A stretch of 64,000 nucleotides of DNA from Pseudarthrobacter sp. NamE2 (GTDB lineage Bacteria; Actinomycetota; Actinomycetes; Actinomycetales; Micrococcaceae). The notes under the pieces were generated by a model. The model was not told the origin of the DNA. It did not search any database and worked only from the letters and a program-made list of their open reading frames with translations. The position numbers were made by a program, and so were the translations under genes. The stretch covers positions 124,001 through 188,000 of the forward strand of contig NZ_VAHN01000004.1 in the NCBI RefSeq assembly GCF_005796205.1, written 5' to 3'. Positions 9,122-17,834 of this stretch are shown here, piece after piece (the first letter of the stretch is position 1; the number at the start of each line of letters is the position of its first letter).

Positions 9122-9151
9122 TTGCCCGGGGAAACGTGCATCCCGTAAAAT
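9122..9151 (+). promoter_or_regulatory. Candidate promoter of metal importer operon
   Basis: TTGCCC at 9122-9127 and TAAAAT at 9146-9151 with an 18-base spacer fit a housekeeping sigma promoter. Transcription would begin about 7-8 bases later, essentially at the ATG at 9159, which implies a leaderless mRNA. This agrees with the absence of a ribosome-binding site before that ATG. Confidence 0.5.
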
Positions 9152-9158
9152 GTTCGGT

Positions 9159-10118
9159 ATGCCTAAAAATCTGTTTCGGCGCGCCAAAGTCGACGCGGGG
9201 AAGGTGCGCTTTCCCGCCCTGGCGGGGGCCGCCGTCGTGCTTTCCCTCCTCCTGACGGCCTGCGGCGGCGGGGCCGCGGGAAACGGCGGGGACGGCAAGA
9301 AGGTGGTGCTGACCACCTTTACGGTGCTGGCCGACGTTGCCCGTAACGTGGCGGGGGACAAGCTCACCGTGGAGTCCATCACCAAGGCGGGCGCGGAGAT
9401 CCATGGCTACGAGCCGACGCCGGGGGACATCCGCAAAGCCTCCAAGGCAGACCTGATCCTGGACAACGGGCTGAACCTCGAAGCCTGGTTTGCCCAGTTC
9501 GTGGAAGGGCTGGACGTGCCGCACGCCGTGGTCAGCGAGGGCGTGGAGCCAATGTCCATCAGCGAGGACGCCTACCAGGGCAAGCCGAACCCGCACGCCT
9601 GGATGTCGCCGCTGAACGTCCAGAAATATGCGGACAACATGGTGAAGGCATTCTCGGAGCTGGACCCGGACAACGCCGAAGCCTTCAAGGCCAACGCGGA
9701 AGCGTACAAGGCTGAACTGCAGGCCGTGCAGGACCAGATGACCGCCAGGCTGGCGGGAGTGCCGGAGGCGCAGCGGGCCCTGGTCACCTGCGAGGGGGCG
9801 TTCTCCTACCTGGCGCGCGACGCCGGCCTCAAGGAACTGTATATCTGGGCTGTCAACGCCGAGCAGCAGGCCACGCCGCAGCAGATCACCCGCGCCATCG
9901 AGTACGTCAAGGCCAACAACGTGCCCGCCGTGTTCTGCGAATCCACCGTCTCGGACGCCCCCATGCAGCAGGTGGTGGAGGCAACCGGCGCAAAGTTCGG
10001 CGGCACCCTCTACGTGGATTCGCTGTCAGAGGCGGACGGGCCAGTCCCCACCTACCTGGACCTGATCCGGCACGACGCCGACGTCATCACCAGGGCACTC
10101 ACGGGAGCCGGGGCATGA
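9159..10118 (+). CDS. Metal (Mn/Fe-type) ABC importer, substrate-binding lipoprotein
   Basis: Cluster A-I (ZnuA/PsaA/SitA) solute-binding protein. The lipobox is LLLTACGGG after a basic N-terminus and a hydrophobic stretch, so it is lipid-anchored outside the membrane. Metal ligands visible in order: His in EIHGYEPTPGD, His in NPHAWMSPLN, Glu in FCESTVSD and Asp in YVDSLSEADG. Glu rather than His in third position is known from Mn/Fe-binding members, so manganese or iron is more likely than zinc (inference). The ATG at 9159 fits a leaderless start; 9150 is an alternative. It overlaps the ATPase gene by 4 bases. Confidence 0.88.
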   Translation: MPKNLFRRAKVDAGKVRFPALAGAAVVLSLLLTACGGGAAGNGGDGKKVVLTTFTVLADVARNVAGDKLTVESITKAGAEIHGYEPTPGDIRKASKADLILDNGLNLEAWFAQFVEGLDVPHAVVSEGVEPMSISEDAYQGKPNPHAWMSPLNVQKYADNMVKAFSELDPDNAEAFKANAEAYKAELQAVQDQMTARLAGVPEAQRALVTCEGAFSYLARDAGLKELYIWAVNAEQQATPQQITRAIEYVKANNVPAVFCESTVSDAPMQQVVEATGAKFGGTLYVDSLSEADGPVPTYLDLIRHDADVITRALTGAGA

Positions 10119-10894
10119 GCACTCCGGCCATCCTCGTTGACAACGTGACAGTCCACTACGGCGAGGTCCTGGCGCTGGACGCCGCCTCGCTCACCCTGGA
10201 CCCGGCGAGGATCTGCGGGCTGGTGGGCATGAACGGCTCCGGCAAGTCCACGCTGTTCAAGGTGATCATGGGCATGATCCGGCCCGACGGCGGCAGCGTC
10301 CGGATTCACGGACAGTCACCTTCGCGGACGCGGAGGGAAGGCGGCATCGGCTACGTGCCGCAAAGCGAGGAAGTGGACTGGCAGTTTCCGCTCTCGGTCC
10401 ACGACGTGGTGATGATGGGCCGGTACGGGCACCAGGGCTTCACCCGCCGCGCGACCAAGGCGGACCGGGCAGCCGTGGACGAAGCGCTGGACCGCGTGGA
10501 ACTCGGGCCCTACGCCGGACGCCAGATTGGCCAACTGTCCGGCGGCCAGAAGAAGCGGGCGTTTGTTGCCCGCGGAATCGCGCAGGGTGCCACCACCATG
10601 CTCCTGGACGAACCCTTCGCCGGCGTGGACAAGAGGAGCGAGGCCACCATCACCCGGCTGCTGCGTGAGCTGGCCTCCGATGGCTGCACCATCCTGGTCT
10701 CCACCCACGACCTGCACGCCCTGCCGGAGCTGTGCGACGAGGCCGTGCTGCTGATGCACCGCGTCCTCATGCACGGCCCGCCGGACCGGGTGCTGCAGCC
10801 CGAAAACCTGGCCAGGGCGTTCGGCCTGGACGTGCTGAACCGCAACTTTCCCGCCCAGGACCACCGCGCCAAGCCGAAGGAGCGCACCGCCTGA
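10115..10894 (+). CDS. Metal ABC importer, ATP-binding subunit
   Basis: 259-residue ABC ATPase powering the metal importer. The Walker A GMNGSGKS is at residues 38-45, signature LSGGQ at 141-145, Walker B and catalytic Glu in LLDEPFAGVD with D165-E166, and an H-loop in VSTHDLHAL. It overlaps the upstream lipoprotein gene by 4 bases and the permease gene by 1 base (TGATG), indicating tight translational coupling. Closest to MntB/SitB-type ATPases by context. Confidence 0.93.
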   Translation: MSTPAILVDNVTVHYGEVLALDAASLTLDPARICGLVGMNGSGKSTLFKVIMGMIRPDGGSVRIHGQSPSRTRREGGIGYVPQSEEVDWQFPLSVHDVVMMGRYGHQGFTRRATKADRAAVDEALDRVELGPYAGRQIGQLSGGQKKRAFVARGIAQGATTMLLDEPFAGVDKRSEATITRLLRELASDGCTILVSTHDLHALPELCDEAVLLMHRVLMHGPPDRVLQPENLARAFGLDVLNRNFPAQDHRAKPKERTA

Positions 10895-11760
10895 TGGAAC
10901 TGCTCCTGGAACCCCTGACCTACGATTTCATGGTGCGGGCCATCGCCACCACGGCGCTCGCCGCCGTCGTCTGTGCCGTGCTCAGCTGCTGGCTCGTCCT
11001 CATCGGCTGGTCCCTCATGGGTGACGCCGTATCGCACGCGGTGCTTCCCGGCGTGGTGCTCGCGTACATCGTGGGCGCTCCGTTCGCGCTGGGGGCGCTG
11101 GTGTTCGCCCTCGTGGCGGTGACCCTGATCGGAGTGGTGCGCAACACCAGCCGGGTGAAGGAGGACGCCGCAATCGGCATCGTGTTCTCGTCATTGTTCG
11201 CCCTGGGGCTGGTGCTGATCTCCGTCACGCCCAGCCAGACGGACCTGAACCACATCATCTTCGGAAACCTGCTGGGCGTCAGCGTCCCGGACCTCATCCA
11301 GGTCCTGGTCCTCGGCGTGGTGGCCTTCGCCATCCTGATCCTCAAGCGCCGCGACCTCACGCTCTACGCCTTCGACCCCACGCACGCCCACGCCATCGGA
11401 CTGTCCCCCCGCCGTCTGGGCGCGCTGCTGCTCGGCCTGCTGGCCCTGACCTCGGTGGTGGCGCTGCAGACGGTGGGCGTGGTGCTGGTGGTGGCCATGC
11501 TGATCATCCCCGGCGCCACGGCCTACCTGCTCACGGACCGGTTCTCGCGGATGCTGGTCATCGCGCCAGCAATCTCGGCCCTGTGCTCGGTCGCCGGAAT
11601 CTACATCAGCTACTACCTGGATACGGCTTCCGGCGCCATGGTGGTGCTGACCCAGGGCGTGGTGTTCGGCGCCGTCTACCTGTTCAGCCCGCGCCAGGGC
11701 CTGATCGGGACCCGGCTCGCCAAAGCGCGGCGGAAGAAGGCAGCCGCCCCCGCCGTGTAG
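10894..11760 (+). CDS. Metal ABC importer, permease subunit
   Basis: 288-residue integral membrane protein of the ABC-3 permease family, with about eight hydrophobic helices. The start ATG at 10894 shares its A with the ATPase stop; longer upstream readings lie inside the ATPase gene and are unlikely. Conserved features include GWSLMGDAVSHAVLPGV near the N-terminus and the LTSVVALQTVGVVLVVAML stretch. With the two preceding genes it completes a three-part Mn/Fe-type importer. Confidence 0.92.
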   Translation: MELLLEPLTYDFMVRAIATTALAAVVCAVLSCWLVLIGWSLMGDAVSHAVLPGVVLAYIVGAPFALGALVFALVAVTLIGVVRNTSRVKEDAAIGIVFSSLFALGLVLISVTPSQTDLNHIIFGNLLGVSVPDLIQVLVLGVVAFAILILKRRDLTLYAFDPTHAHAIGLSPRRLGALLLGLLALTSVVALQTVGVVLVVAMLIIPGATAYLLTDRFSRMLVIAPAISALCSVAGIYISYYLDTASGAMVVLTQGVVFGAVYLFSPRQGLIGTRLAKARRKKAAAPAV

Positions 11761-11934
11761 CCCACGTCACGTAGCACCCCTTTGCGTCTTGTAGGATGGG
11801 TAGGCCGCGTGAAGCTTCGGCTGGACGAGGAAAAGCGCTCACAATCGACTGATGCTACAGCAAAAGGCCGAATTTTGTGAGCTGGATCATTCGTCCCCCG
11901 GATGCGGCCAACCCCCAACCCACAAGGAATCGTT

Positions 11935-13398
11935 GTGCCTCAAAGTACCCCCACAGATCTCCAGAACCGCACGGCCCCATCCGCCGCCGTCGACTCTTCC
12001 CTCAGCGCCGAGGGCTACAGCAAAACGCTGGGCAGGCGCCACGTCACCATGATCGCCATGGGCGGCGCCATCGGCGTCGGCCTGTTCATGGGCGCCGGCG
12101 GCCGCCTCGCCTCCACCGGCCCCGCCCTGATTTTCTCCTATGCCATCGCCGGCGTGATCGCCTACCTGCTCATGCGCGCGCTGGGCGAACTCATCATGTA
12201 CCGCCAGACCTCCGGGTCCTTCGTCAGCTATGCCGGCGAAATGTTCGGCAAAAAGGGCGCCTACCTGTCCGGCTGGATGTACTTCATCAACTGGGGCATG
12301 ACCGGCATTGCCGAACTCATCGCCATCGGCCTGTACTTCCAGTTCTTCTTCCCCAACGTTCCTGTGGAAGCCTCGGCGATCGCCGCGCTGGCGCTCCTGG
12401 TGGCAGTGAACCTGCTCAGCGTCAAGGTGTTCGGCGAGTTCGAGTTCTGGGCCTCCTGCCTGAAGGTGGGCGCCATCCTGATCTTCCTGGCCGTGGGCAC
12501 CTTCATGGTGGTCACCAACGCCCAGGTGGGTGACGGCAACGCCTCGGTGGCCAACCTGTTTGCGGCCGACGGGGGTATGTTCCCCAAGGGCGCCCTGGTG
12601 ATGGTCCTGGTCCTGAACGCCGTCATTTTCGCCTACAACGGCATCGAACTGGTGGGCATCACCGCCGGCGAGATGCAGAACCCGGAACGCGAGGTGCCCA
12701 AGGCGATCCGCGCCGTCGTCCTCCGCATCGTTGTGTTCTACGTCGGCTCCGTAACCCTGCTGGCCATGCTCCTGCCGTCCGACCAGTACCAGGCCGGCAC
12801 CTCGCCGTTCGTCACCGTCTTCGGCCAGATGGGCCTGGGCTGGGTAGGCGACGTGATGAACATGATCGTCATCACCGCGGCCCTGTCCTCCTGCAACTCC
12901 GGCCTGTACTCGATTGGCCGCGTGTTCCGCAGCATGGCCAACAACGGCCACGCCCCGCAGTGGCTCACCAGGATGTCCCGCCGGCATGTCCCGTATGCCG
13001 CAATCCTGGCCATCGCCGCGTTCTACCTGGTTGGCATCCTGCTGAACATCTGGCTGGGCGGCTCCCACGCGTTCGACCTGGCGTTGAACACGGCCTCCAT
13101 TGGCGTGATCTTCACCTGGGGCGCCATCTTTGCCAGCCAGATCGCGCTGCGCCACAGGAAGGGCGTGGTCTCCACCCTGCCCATGCCTGGTTCGCCGTGG
13201 TCCAGCTGGGCCGGCCTGCTCGCCCTGCTCGCCATCACCGTGCTGATCGGCTTCGACACCATGACCAACAAGGAAACCGGTGAGGTGTTCTACCTGGGCC
13301 TGTGGACCCTGGCCACCATCCCGTTCTTCGCGCTGGTCCTGTGGCTGGGCTGGCAGAAGGTGAAGAACAACGAGCCCAAGACGGAGCTCTACAGCTAG
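11935..13398 (+). CDS. Amino acid permease, L-asparagine-permease-like
   Basis: APC-superfamily (AAT family) importer with 12 predicted helices, 487 residues. The signature IGVGLFMGAGGRLASTGPAL and the SGSFVSYAGEMFGKKGAYLSG region resemble actinobacterial AnsP, so asparagine is the best guess, though GABA or other amino acids cannot be excluded. The GTG at 11935 is chosen because AAGGAA lies four bases upstream; an ATG at 11902 lacks a good site. It stands alone, followed by a hairpin at 13415. Confidence 0.85.
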   Translation: MPQSTPTDLQNRTAPSAAVDSSLSAEGYSKTLGRRHVTMIAMGGAIGVGLFMGAGGRLASTGPALIFSYAIAGVIAYLLMRALGELIMYRQTSGSFVSYAGEMFGKKGAYLSGWMYFINWGMTGIAELIAIGLYFQFFFPNVPVEASAIAALALLVAVNLLSVKVFGEFEFWASCLKVGAILIFLAVGTFMVVTNAQVGDGNASVANLFAADGGMFPKGALVMVLVLNAVIFAYNGIELVGITAGEMQNPEREVPKAIRAVVLRIVVFYVGSVTLLAMLLPSDQYQAGTSPFVTVFGQMGLGWVGDVMNMIVITAALSSCNSGLYSIGRVFRSMANNGHAPQWLTRMSRRHVPYAAILAIAAFYLVGILLNIWLGGSHAFDLALNTASIGVIFTWGAIFASQIALRHRKGVVSTLPMPGSPWSSWAGLLALLAITVLIGFDTMTNKETGEVFYLGLWTLATIPFFALVLWLGWQKVKNNEPKTELYS

Positions 13399-13414
13399 CC
13401 TTACCGGCAAGTTC

Positions 13415-13452
13415 GACGGCGGGATGCCCCTGGGGAGGGCGGGCCCGCCGTC
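13415..13452. terminator. Hairpin after amino acid permease
   Basis: Nine-base arms GACGGCGGG and CCCGCCGTC enclose an inner CCCC-T-GGGG hairpin, 17 bases after the permease stop and before dinB. There is no long T-run, as is common for actinobacterial terminators. The same arm sequence recurs at 39469-39493. Confidence 0.6.
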
Positions 13453-13508
13453 GGCGTTTCCAGGGGAAACGGTGGTGGCCGGCGCCCGGCCGGGGCAGAC
13501 TGGGGCTT

Positions 13509-14579
13509 GTGACTGAACCGTGGGTGCTGCATGTGGACCTTGACCAGTTCATCGCCGCCGTCGAAATGCTCCGCCGGCCCGAGCTCGCGGGCAAACCGGT
13601 GATCGTTGGCGGCCGTGGCGATCCGACCGAGCGGGCGGTGGTGTCCACGGCGTCCTATGAGGCCCGGGCGTACGGCGTCGGCTCCGGGATGCCGCTGCGG
13701 ATCGCCGCACGGAAAGTACCCGACGCGGTGATCCTGCCCGTCGACCATGAGGCCTACCTTGAGGCGTCCGAACAGGTCATGGCGGTGCTTCGCTCCCAGC
13801 CGGCCGCCACCGTCCAGGTGCTGGGCTGGGATGAAGCGTTCGTGGGTGTGCAGACGGAGGACCCGGAAGGCTATGCCCGGCAGATGCAGCGGGCCGTGCT
13901 GGAGGAGACCCGGCTGCACTGCAGCGTTGGCATCGGCGATACCCTGGTCCGCGCCAAGGTGGCGACGACATTCGGTAAGCCCGCAGGCATCTTCCGCCTC
14001 ACCGGAGGCAACTGGCTCGAGGTGATGGGTAGCCGGCCCACCATCGAGCTGTGGGGCGTTGGGAAGAAGGTGTCGCAGCGGCTTGCCAAGCTTGGGGTCA
14101 CCACCGTCGCGGAGCTTGCGGCCTCCAATCCTGATGACCTGGTTCCCGAATTCGGGCCCAGGATGGGGCCCTGGTATGCGCAGCTCGGACGCGGTGACGG
14201 CGCACGGGAAGTCGATGACACGCCCTGGGTGGCCCGCGGGCACAGCCGGGAGACCACCTTCCAGCAGGACCTGACGGAACCCGCGCAGGTGGACGGTGCC
14301 GTCAAGGAGTTGGCGGCCCACGTCCTGGAGGACGTGGCGGGCGAGGGCCGGCCCGTGGTGGGGCTGACGCTGAAAGTCCGGTACGCCCCCTTCCTCACCA
14401 AGACCTACGCGCGGAAGATCCCGGAAACCTCGGACCCCGAGGAGGTGCTGGCGCGTGCACTCGACCTGGCCGGAAAGATCGAGCCGGGCAGGCCCATCCG
14501 CCTCCTCGGGCTGCGGGCCGAGATGACGATGCCTGAGGATTCCCGGCAGGGGCACACTCCTACCCGCAGCGGCTGGTAA
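13509..14579 (+). CDS. dinB: Y-family DNA polymerase IV, DinB2-like with Ile at the steric gate
   Basis: Translesion DNA polymerase of about 356 residues, using the GTG at 13509; upstream in-frame sequence is GC-rich and covers the preceding hairpin. Catalytic motif I is HVDLDQFIAAVE (Asp10), motif III GWDEAFVGV, followed by the helix-hairpin-helix region WGVGKKVSQRLAKLG and a little-finger domain. Canonical DinB has a Phe or Tyr steric gate after the F of motif I that excludes ribonucleotides; here residue 15 is Ile. Mycobacterial DinB2 carries Leu there and is known to incorporate ribonucleotides. The sequence also shares DPTE and GWDEA context with DinB2. No clamp-binding QxxLF motif is obvious at the C-terminus. 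Confidence 0.93.
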   Translation: MTEPWVLHVDLDQFIAAVEMLRRPELAGKPVIVGGRGDPTERAVVSTASYEARAYGVGSGMPLRIAARKVPDAVILPVDHEAYLEASEQVMAVLRSQPAATVQVLGWDEAFVGVQTEDPEGYARQMQRAVLEETRLHCSVGIGDTLVRAKVATTFGKPAGIFRLTGGNWLEVMGSRPTIELWGVGKKVSQRLAKLGVTTVAELAASNPDDLVPEFGPRMGPWYAQLGRGDGAREVDDTPWVARGHSRETTFQQDLTEPAQVDGAVKELAAHVLEDVAGEGRPVVGLTLKVRYAPFLTKTYARKIPETSDPEEVLARALDLAGKIEPGRPIRLLGLRAEMTMPEDSRQGHTPTRSGW

Positions 14580-14644
14580 CAGCCACCTTGGAACAGCAGA
14601 ACGGCGGCGGCTCCGCCCAAGGCCGAATCCCTCTAGCCCCCGGA

Positions 14645-14703
14645 GTTTTTGTCCACGTATGCAGACCTGGACGCACCCGAGGCCTGCGTATCTGGACAAA
14701 AAC
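14645..14703. repeat. Dispersed palindrome, copy 1
   Basis: Inverted repeat with perfect 11-base outer arms (GTTTTTGTCCA and its complement) and imperfect inner arms around GCAG/CTGC. Beyond the arms a CCCGG/CCGGG pair extends the stem past one bulged A. It lies 65 bases after the dinB stop, inside a 314-base stretch with no gene (14580-14893) that also holds the paaJ operator. Nearly the same sequence occurs at 34083-34143 and a stem-conserving variant at 59863-59926. It may act as terminator for dinB. Confidence 0.75.
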
Positions 14704-14742
14704 CCGGGAGGTACGCATCGGGGGCGCAGCCGTGTACTATTT

Positions 14743-14764
14743 ACAGAACGAACGGTCGGTAAGT
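14743..14764. promoter_or_regulatory. Candidate PaaR operator upstream of paaJ
   Basis: Palindromic site built around ACGAACGGTCGGT (14748-14760), an exact 13-base match to the sequence upstream of the TetR gene at 28122-28134. The layout fits the ACCG-N2-CG-N2-CGGT type described, as I recall, for TetR-type PaaR in corynebacteria. A TACTAT at 14735-14740 just upstream could be the -10 element, so a bound repressor would cover the transcription start. Confidence 0.7.
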
Positions 14765-14893
14765 GAATCCAATTGGGTAGTGCGAAGTGTCGTTATGGAC
14801 GCTCAAAACGGCAGTTGCTGCTACCTGGTTTGCGAAGGGGAGAGGCTGCCGGCCGCCGATAACAGTGCTGTTGATCGCGTGAAGGGTGTTTCC

Positions 14894-16120
14894 ATGGCTG
14901 CAACCGCAGGGCCGCAGGCTTTCCTTGTTGGCGGGGTACGGACGCCGGTAGGCAAGTACGGTGGTGCGCTGTCCTCCGCCCGGCCCGACGACCTCGCCGC
15001 CCTGGTGGTCCGCGAGGCAGTTGGCCGGGCAGGCCTAGACCCGGACAGCATCGACGAAGTGATCCTCGGCAACGCCAACGGTGCCGGGGAAGAGAACCGG
15101 AATGTCGCCCGGATGGCCACCCTGCTGGCCGGGCTGCCCCTCCATATCCCGGGCATCACCGTCAACAGGCTCTGCGCCTCCGGCCTCAGCGCCATCATCC
15201 AGGCCAGCCATATGATCAAGGCCGGCGCCGCGGACGTGGTCATCGCCGGCGGGGTGGAATCCATGACCCGGGCGCCGTGGGTCCAGGAAAAACCAGCAAG
15301 TGCCTTCGCCCGGCCCGGCCAGATCTTCGACACCTCCATCGGCTGGCGCTTCACCAATCCGCACTTCCAGCACGGCCACCTCTCCCGCGACGGCAAGATG
15401 ACCTACTCCATGCCCGAAACCGCAGAGGAAGTGGCCCGCGTGGACAGCATTTCCCGCGAGGACGCCGATGCTTTCGCGGTCCGCTCACACGAACGCTCCC
15501 TTGCCGCCATCGAGGCCGGCCGGTTCAAGGACGAGATTGTCCCGGTCACGGTCAAGACCCGCAAGGCCGAGACAGTGGTGGACACCGACGAAGGACCCCG
15601 TCCCGGCACCACCATGGACGTCCTCGCCAACCTGAAGCCGGTGGCGCACGGCGGCACGGTGGTCACCGCCGGCAACTCCTCGTCCCTGAACGACGGCGCG
15701 TCCGCCATCATCGTGGCGTCCGAGGCCGCCATCGAACGGCTCGGGCTGACGCCCAGGGCACGGATCATCGACGGCGCGTCCGCAGGCTGCGAACCGGAGA
15801 TCATGGGCATCGGCCCCGTCCCCGCCACCCAGAAGGTGCTCAAGCGGAGCGGCCTCAGCGTAGGTGACCTTGACGCCGTCGAACTTAATGAAGCCTTTGC
15901 CACGCAGTCCCTTGCCTGCATCCGGCGCCTTGGGCTTGAACCGGACATCGTGAATAACGACGGCGGCGCGATCGCTTTGGGCCACCCCTTGGGTTCCAGC
16001 GGGGCCAGGATTGCCATCACCCTGCTCGGCCGGATGGAACGCGAGGATGCCAGGGTTGGCCTGGCCACCATGTGCATTGGCGTGGGCCAGGGCACCGCGA
16101 TGCTGGTGGAGAAGGTCTGA
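14894..16120 (+). CDS. paaJ: 3-oxoadipyl-CoA thiolase, PaaJ/PcaF type
   Basis: Thiolase of 408 residues that cleaves 3-oxoadipyl-CoA to succinyl-CoA and acetyl-CoA in phenylacetate or beta-ketoadipate breakdown. The N-terminal RTPVGKYGGALSSARPDDL is characteristic of PaaJ/PcaF rather than generic acetoacetyl-CoA thiolases. Catalytic Cys94 lies in NRLCASGLS, the His in ALGHPLGSSG and the second Cys in MCIGVGQGTAM. The ATG at 14894 has GAAGG eight bases upstream. The stop shares a base with the next start (TGATG), so paaJ-paaF-paaH form one operon behind a PaaR-like site. Confidence 0.9.
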   Translation: MAATAGPQAFLVGGVRTPVGKYGGALSSARPDDLAALVVREAVGRAGLDPDSIDEVILGNANGAGEENRNVARMATLLAGLPLHIPGITVNRLCASGLSAIIQASHMIKAGAADVVIAGGVESMTRAPWVQEKPASAFARPGQIFDTSIGWRFTNPHFQHGHLSRDGKMTYSMPETAEEVARVDSISREDADAFAVRSHERSLAAIEAGRFKDEIVPVTVKTRKAETVVDTDEGPRPGTTMDVLANLKPVAHGGTVVTAGNSSSLNDGASAIIVASEAAIERLGLTPRARIIDGASAGCEPEIMGIGPVPATQKVLKRSGLSVGDLDAVELNEAFATQSLACIRRLGLEPDIVNNDGGAIALGHPLGSSGARIAITLLGRMEREDARVGLATMCIGVGQGTAMLVEKV

Positions 16121-16935
16121 TGCCGGGGGCTGTGGACCTGGCGGCCGAGAAGTTTCATGCCCTACTGGTTGAAGAACGCCATGACAGGGTCATCGTCCTG
16201 CTGAACCGGCCGGAGGTGCGCAACGCCATCGACCAGCGGATGGTGGACGAACTGCACACGGTCTGTGCCGCACTCGAGCAGGACCCCAAGGTCCTGATCA
16301 TCGCGGGGGTGGAGGGAGTCTTTGCCTCAGGGGCGGACATTGCCCAGCTGCGGGAGCGGCGCCGGGACGACGCCCTGCAGGGCATCAACTCCACCATCTT
16401 CATCCGCATCGCCAGGCTGCCCATGCCTGTGATCGCTGCCCTGGACGGGTACTGCCTTGGCGGCGGCGCCGAGCTCGCCTACGCGGCCGATTTCCGGATC
16501 GGGACTCCGAACGTCCGGATCGGCAACCCGGAAACCGGGCTCGGCATCCTCGCCGCGGCGGGTGCCAGCTGGCGGCTGAAGGAACTGGTGGGGGAACCCG
16601 TGGCCAAGCAGATCCTCCTGGCCGGACGGATCCTCGGCGCCGAGGAAGCCCTTGCCGTCAACCTCATCACCGAGGTCCATGACCCGGACAAGCTGCTGGA
16701 AGCTGCCCATGACCTCGCGGACCGGATTGGCCGGCAGGACCCGCTGGCGGTACGCATCACCAAGTCCGTCTTCCACGCCCCGGCCGAGGCCCACCCCCTG
16801 ATCGACCAGCTGGCCCAGGGAATCCTGTTCGAATCCGGGGCCAAGTTTGACCGCATGCAGAACTTCCTGGACAGGAACGCCGCCAAAAAGGCCGGCGGGA
16901 CGGCCAGCAGCGAGACCGGAAAGATGAACCGATGA
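16120..16935 (+). CDS. paaF: Enoyl-CoA hydratase/isomerase, PaaF-like
   Basis: 271-residue crotonase-family enzyme. The oxyanion-hole motifs are VFASGADIAQL and LDGYCLGGGAELAYAADF, and the catalytic Glu region is NPETGLGILAAAG, with a Glu in the hydratase position. Placed between PaaJ-like thiolase and a 3-hydroxyacyl-CoA dehydrogenase, it most likely hydrates 2,3-dehydroadipyl-CoA (PaaF role). A PaaG-type isomerase role cannot be excluded, since no other crotonase of this pathway is in the window. Start ATG overlaps the paaJ stop by one base. Confidence 0.82.
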   Translation: MPGAVDLAAEKFHALLVEERHDRVIVLLNRPEVRNAIDQRMVDELHTVCAALEQDPKVLIIAGVEGVFASGADIAQLRERRRDDALQGINSTIFIRIARLPMPVIAALDGYCLGGGAELAYAADFRIGTPNVRIGNPETGLGILAAAGASWRLKELVGEPVAKQILLAGRILGAEEALAVNLITEVHDPDKLLEAAHDLADRIGRQDPLAVRITKSVFHAPAEAHPLIDQLAQGILFESGAKFDRMQNFLDRNAAKKAGGTASSETGKMNR

Positions 16936-17804
16936 ACCATCCCCAACCTGCTCCCGTCCTTCCCGGCAAGGTGGGCGTCCTGGGCGGCGGCCGCATGGGT
17001 GCCGGCATCGCCCACGCCTTCCTCATCAAAGGTGCCGACGTGCAGGTGGTGGAGCGCGACGACGCCTCCGCCCAGGCCGCGCGCGAACGGGTGGAATCCG
17101 CCGTGCTGAAGAGCGTTGAACGTGGAGCCGTTGACACCGGGTTCGAGGAGCTGGTGTCCCGCCTGGCAGTGGGCACCGACTACGACGCCTTCATGGGACG
17201 GCAGCTGGTGGTCGAGGCCGTGCCCGAGGACTGGGACCTGAAGGTGGCGGCGCTGCGCGGCATCGAGGAGCGCCTGGCGGATGACGCGTACCTGGCCTCC
17301 AACACCTCCTCCCTGTCCGTCAACGGCCTGGCAGACGAGCTGAAGCGGCCGGAAAACTTCCTGGGGCTGCACTTCTTCAACCCGGTTCCGGCCTCCACGC
17401 TCATCGAGGTGGTGCTGGGGGAGAAGACGAATCCCGGACTCGCTGCCCTGGCTAAGGGGTGGGTGGAGGCACTCGGCAAAACCGCCGTCGTCGTCAACGA
17501 CGCCCCGGGGTTCGCATCCTCACGGCTGGGCGTGGCCATCGCCTTGGAGGCAATGCGCATGCTTGAGGAAGGCGTGGCCACCGCGGAGGACATCGACGCC
17601 GCCATGGTGCTTGGCTACAAGCACCCTACGGGGCCGCTCAAAACCACCGACATCGTGGGTCTGGACGTCCGGCTGGGGATCGCCGAATACCTGCACGCGA
17701 CGCTGGGGGAGCGGTTCGCCCCGCCGCAGATACTCCGGGACAAGGTGGCACGCGGTGAGCTGGGCCGCAAGACCGGCAAGGGCTTTTTCGACTGGCCCGG
17801 CTAG
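16932..17804 (+). CDS. paaH: 3-hydroxyacyl-CoA dehydrogenase, PaaH-like
   Basis: 290-residue NAD-dependent dehydrogenase, overlapping the hydratase gene by 4 bases. The Rossmann motif GVLGGGRMGAGIAHAFL opens the protein, followed by SNTSSLSVNGLA and the catalytic His in GLHFFNPVP; the C-terminal half is the helical dimerisation domain with KHPTGPLKTTDIVGLD. Expected reaction: 3-hydroxyadipyl-CoA to 3-oxoadipyl-CoA. Length fits stand-alone Hbd/PaaH of this type. Pathway assignment rests on the operon. Confidence 0.85.
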   Translation: MNHPQPAPVLPGKVGVLGGGRMGAGIAHAFLIKGADVQVVERDDASAQAARERVESAVLKSVERGAVDTGFEELVSRLAVGTDYDAFMGRQLVVEAVPEDWDLKVAALRGIEERLADDAYLASNTSSLSVNGLADELKRPENFLGLHFFNPVPASTLIEVVLGEKTNPGLAALAKGWVEALGKTAVVVNDAPGFASSRLGVAIALEAMRMLEEGVATAEDIDAAMVLGYKHPTGPLKTTDIVGLDVRLGIAEYLHATLGERFAPPQILRDKVARGELGRKTGKGFFDWPG

Positions 17805-17834
17805 GTGCCCTATGCCGGACTGGCCTTTTGCGGA

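Noticed and set aside
11837..11882. Paired GCTCACAA / TTGTGAGC upstream of the amino acid permease
   Set aside because: Eight-base arms 30 bases apart with nothing else supporting them; could arise by chance, so not listed as an operator.
11887..13410. Long open frame opposite the amino acid permease
   Set aside because: Shadow of the permease; Gly/His/Asp/Gln-rich translation with no recognisable fold or ribosome site.
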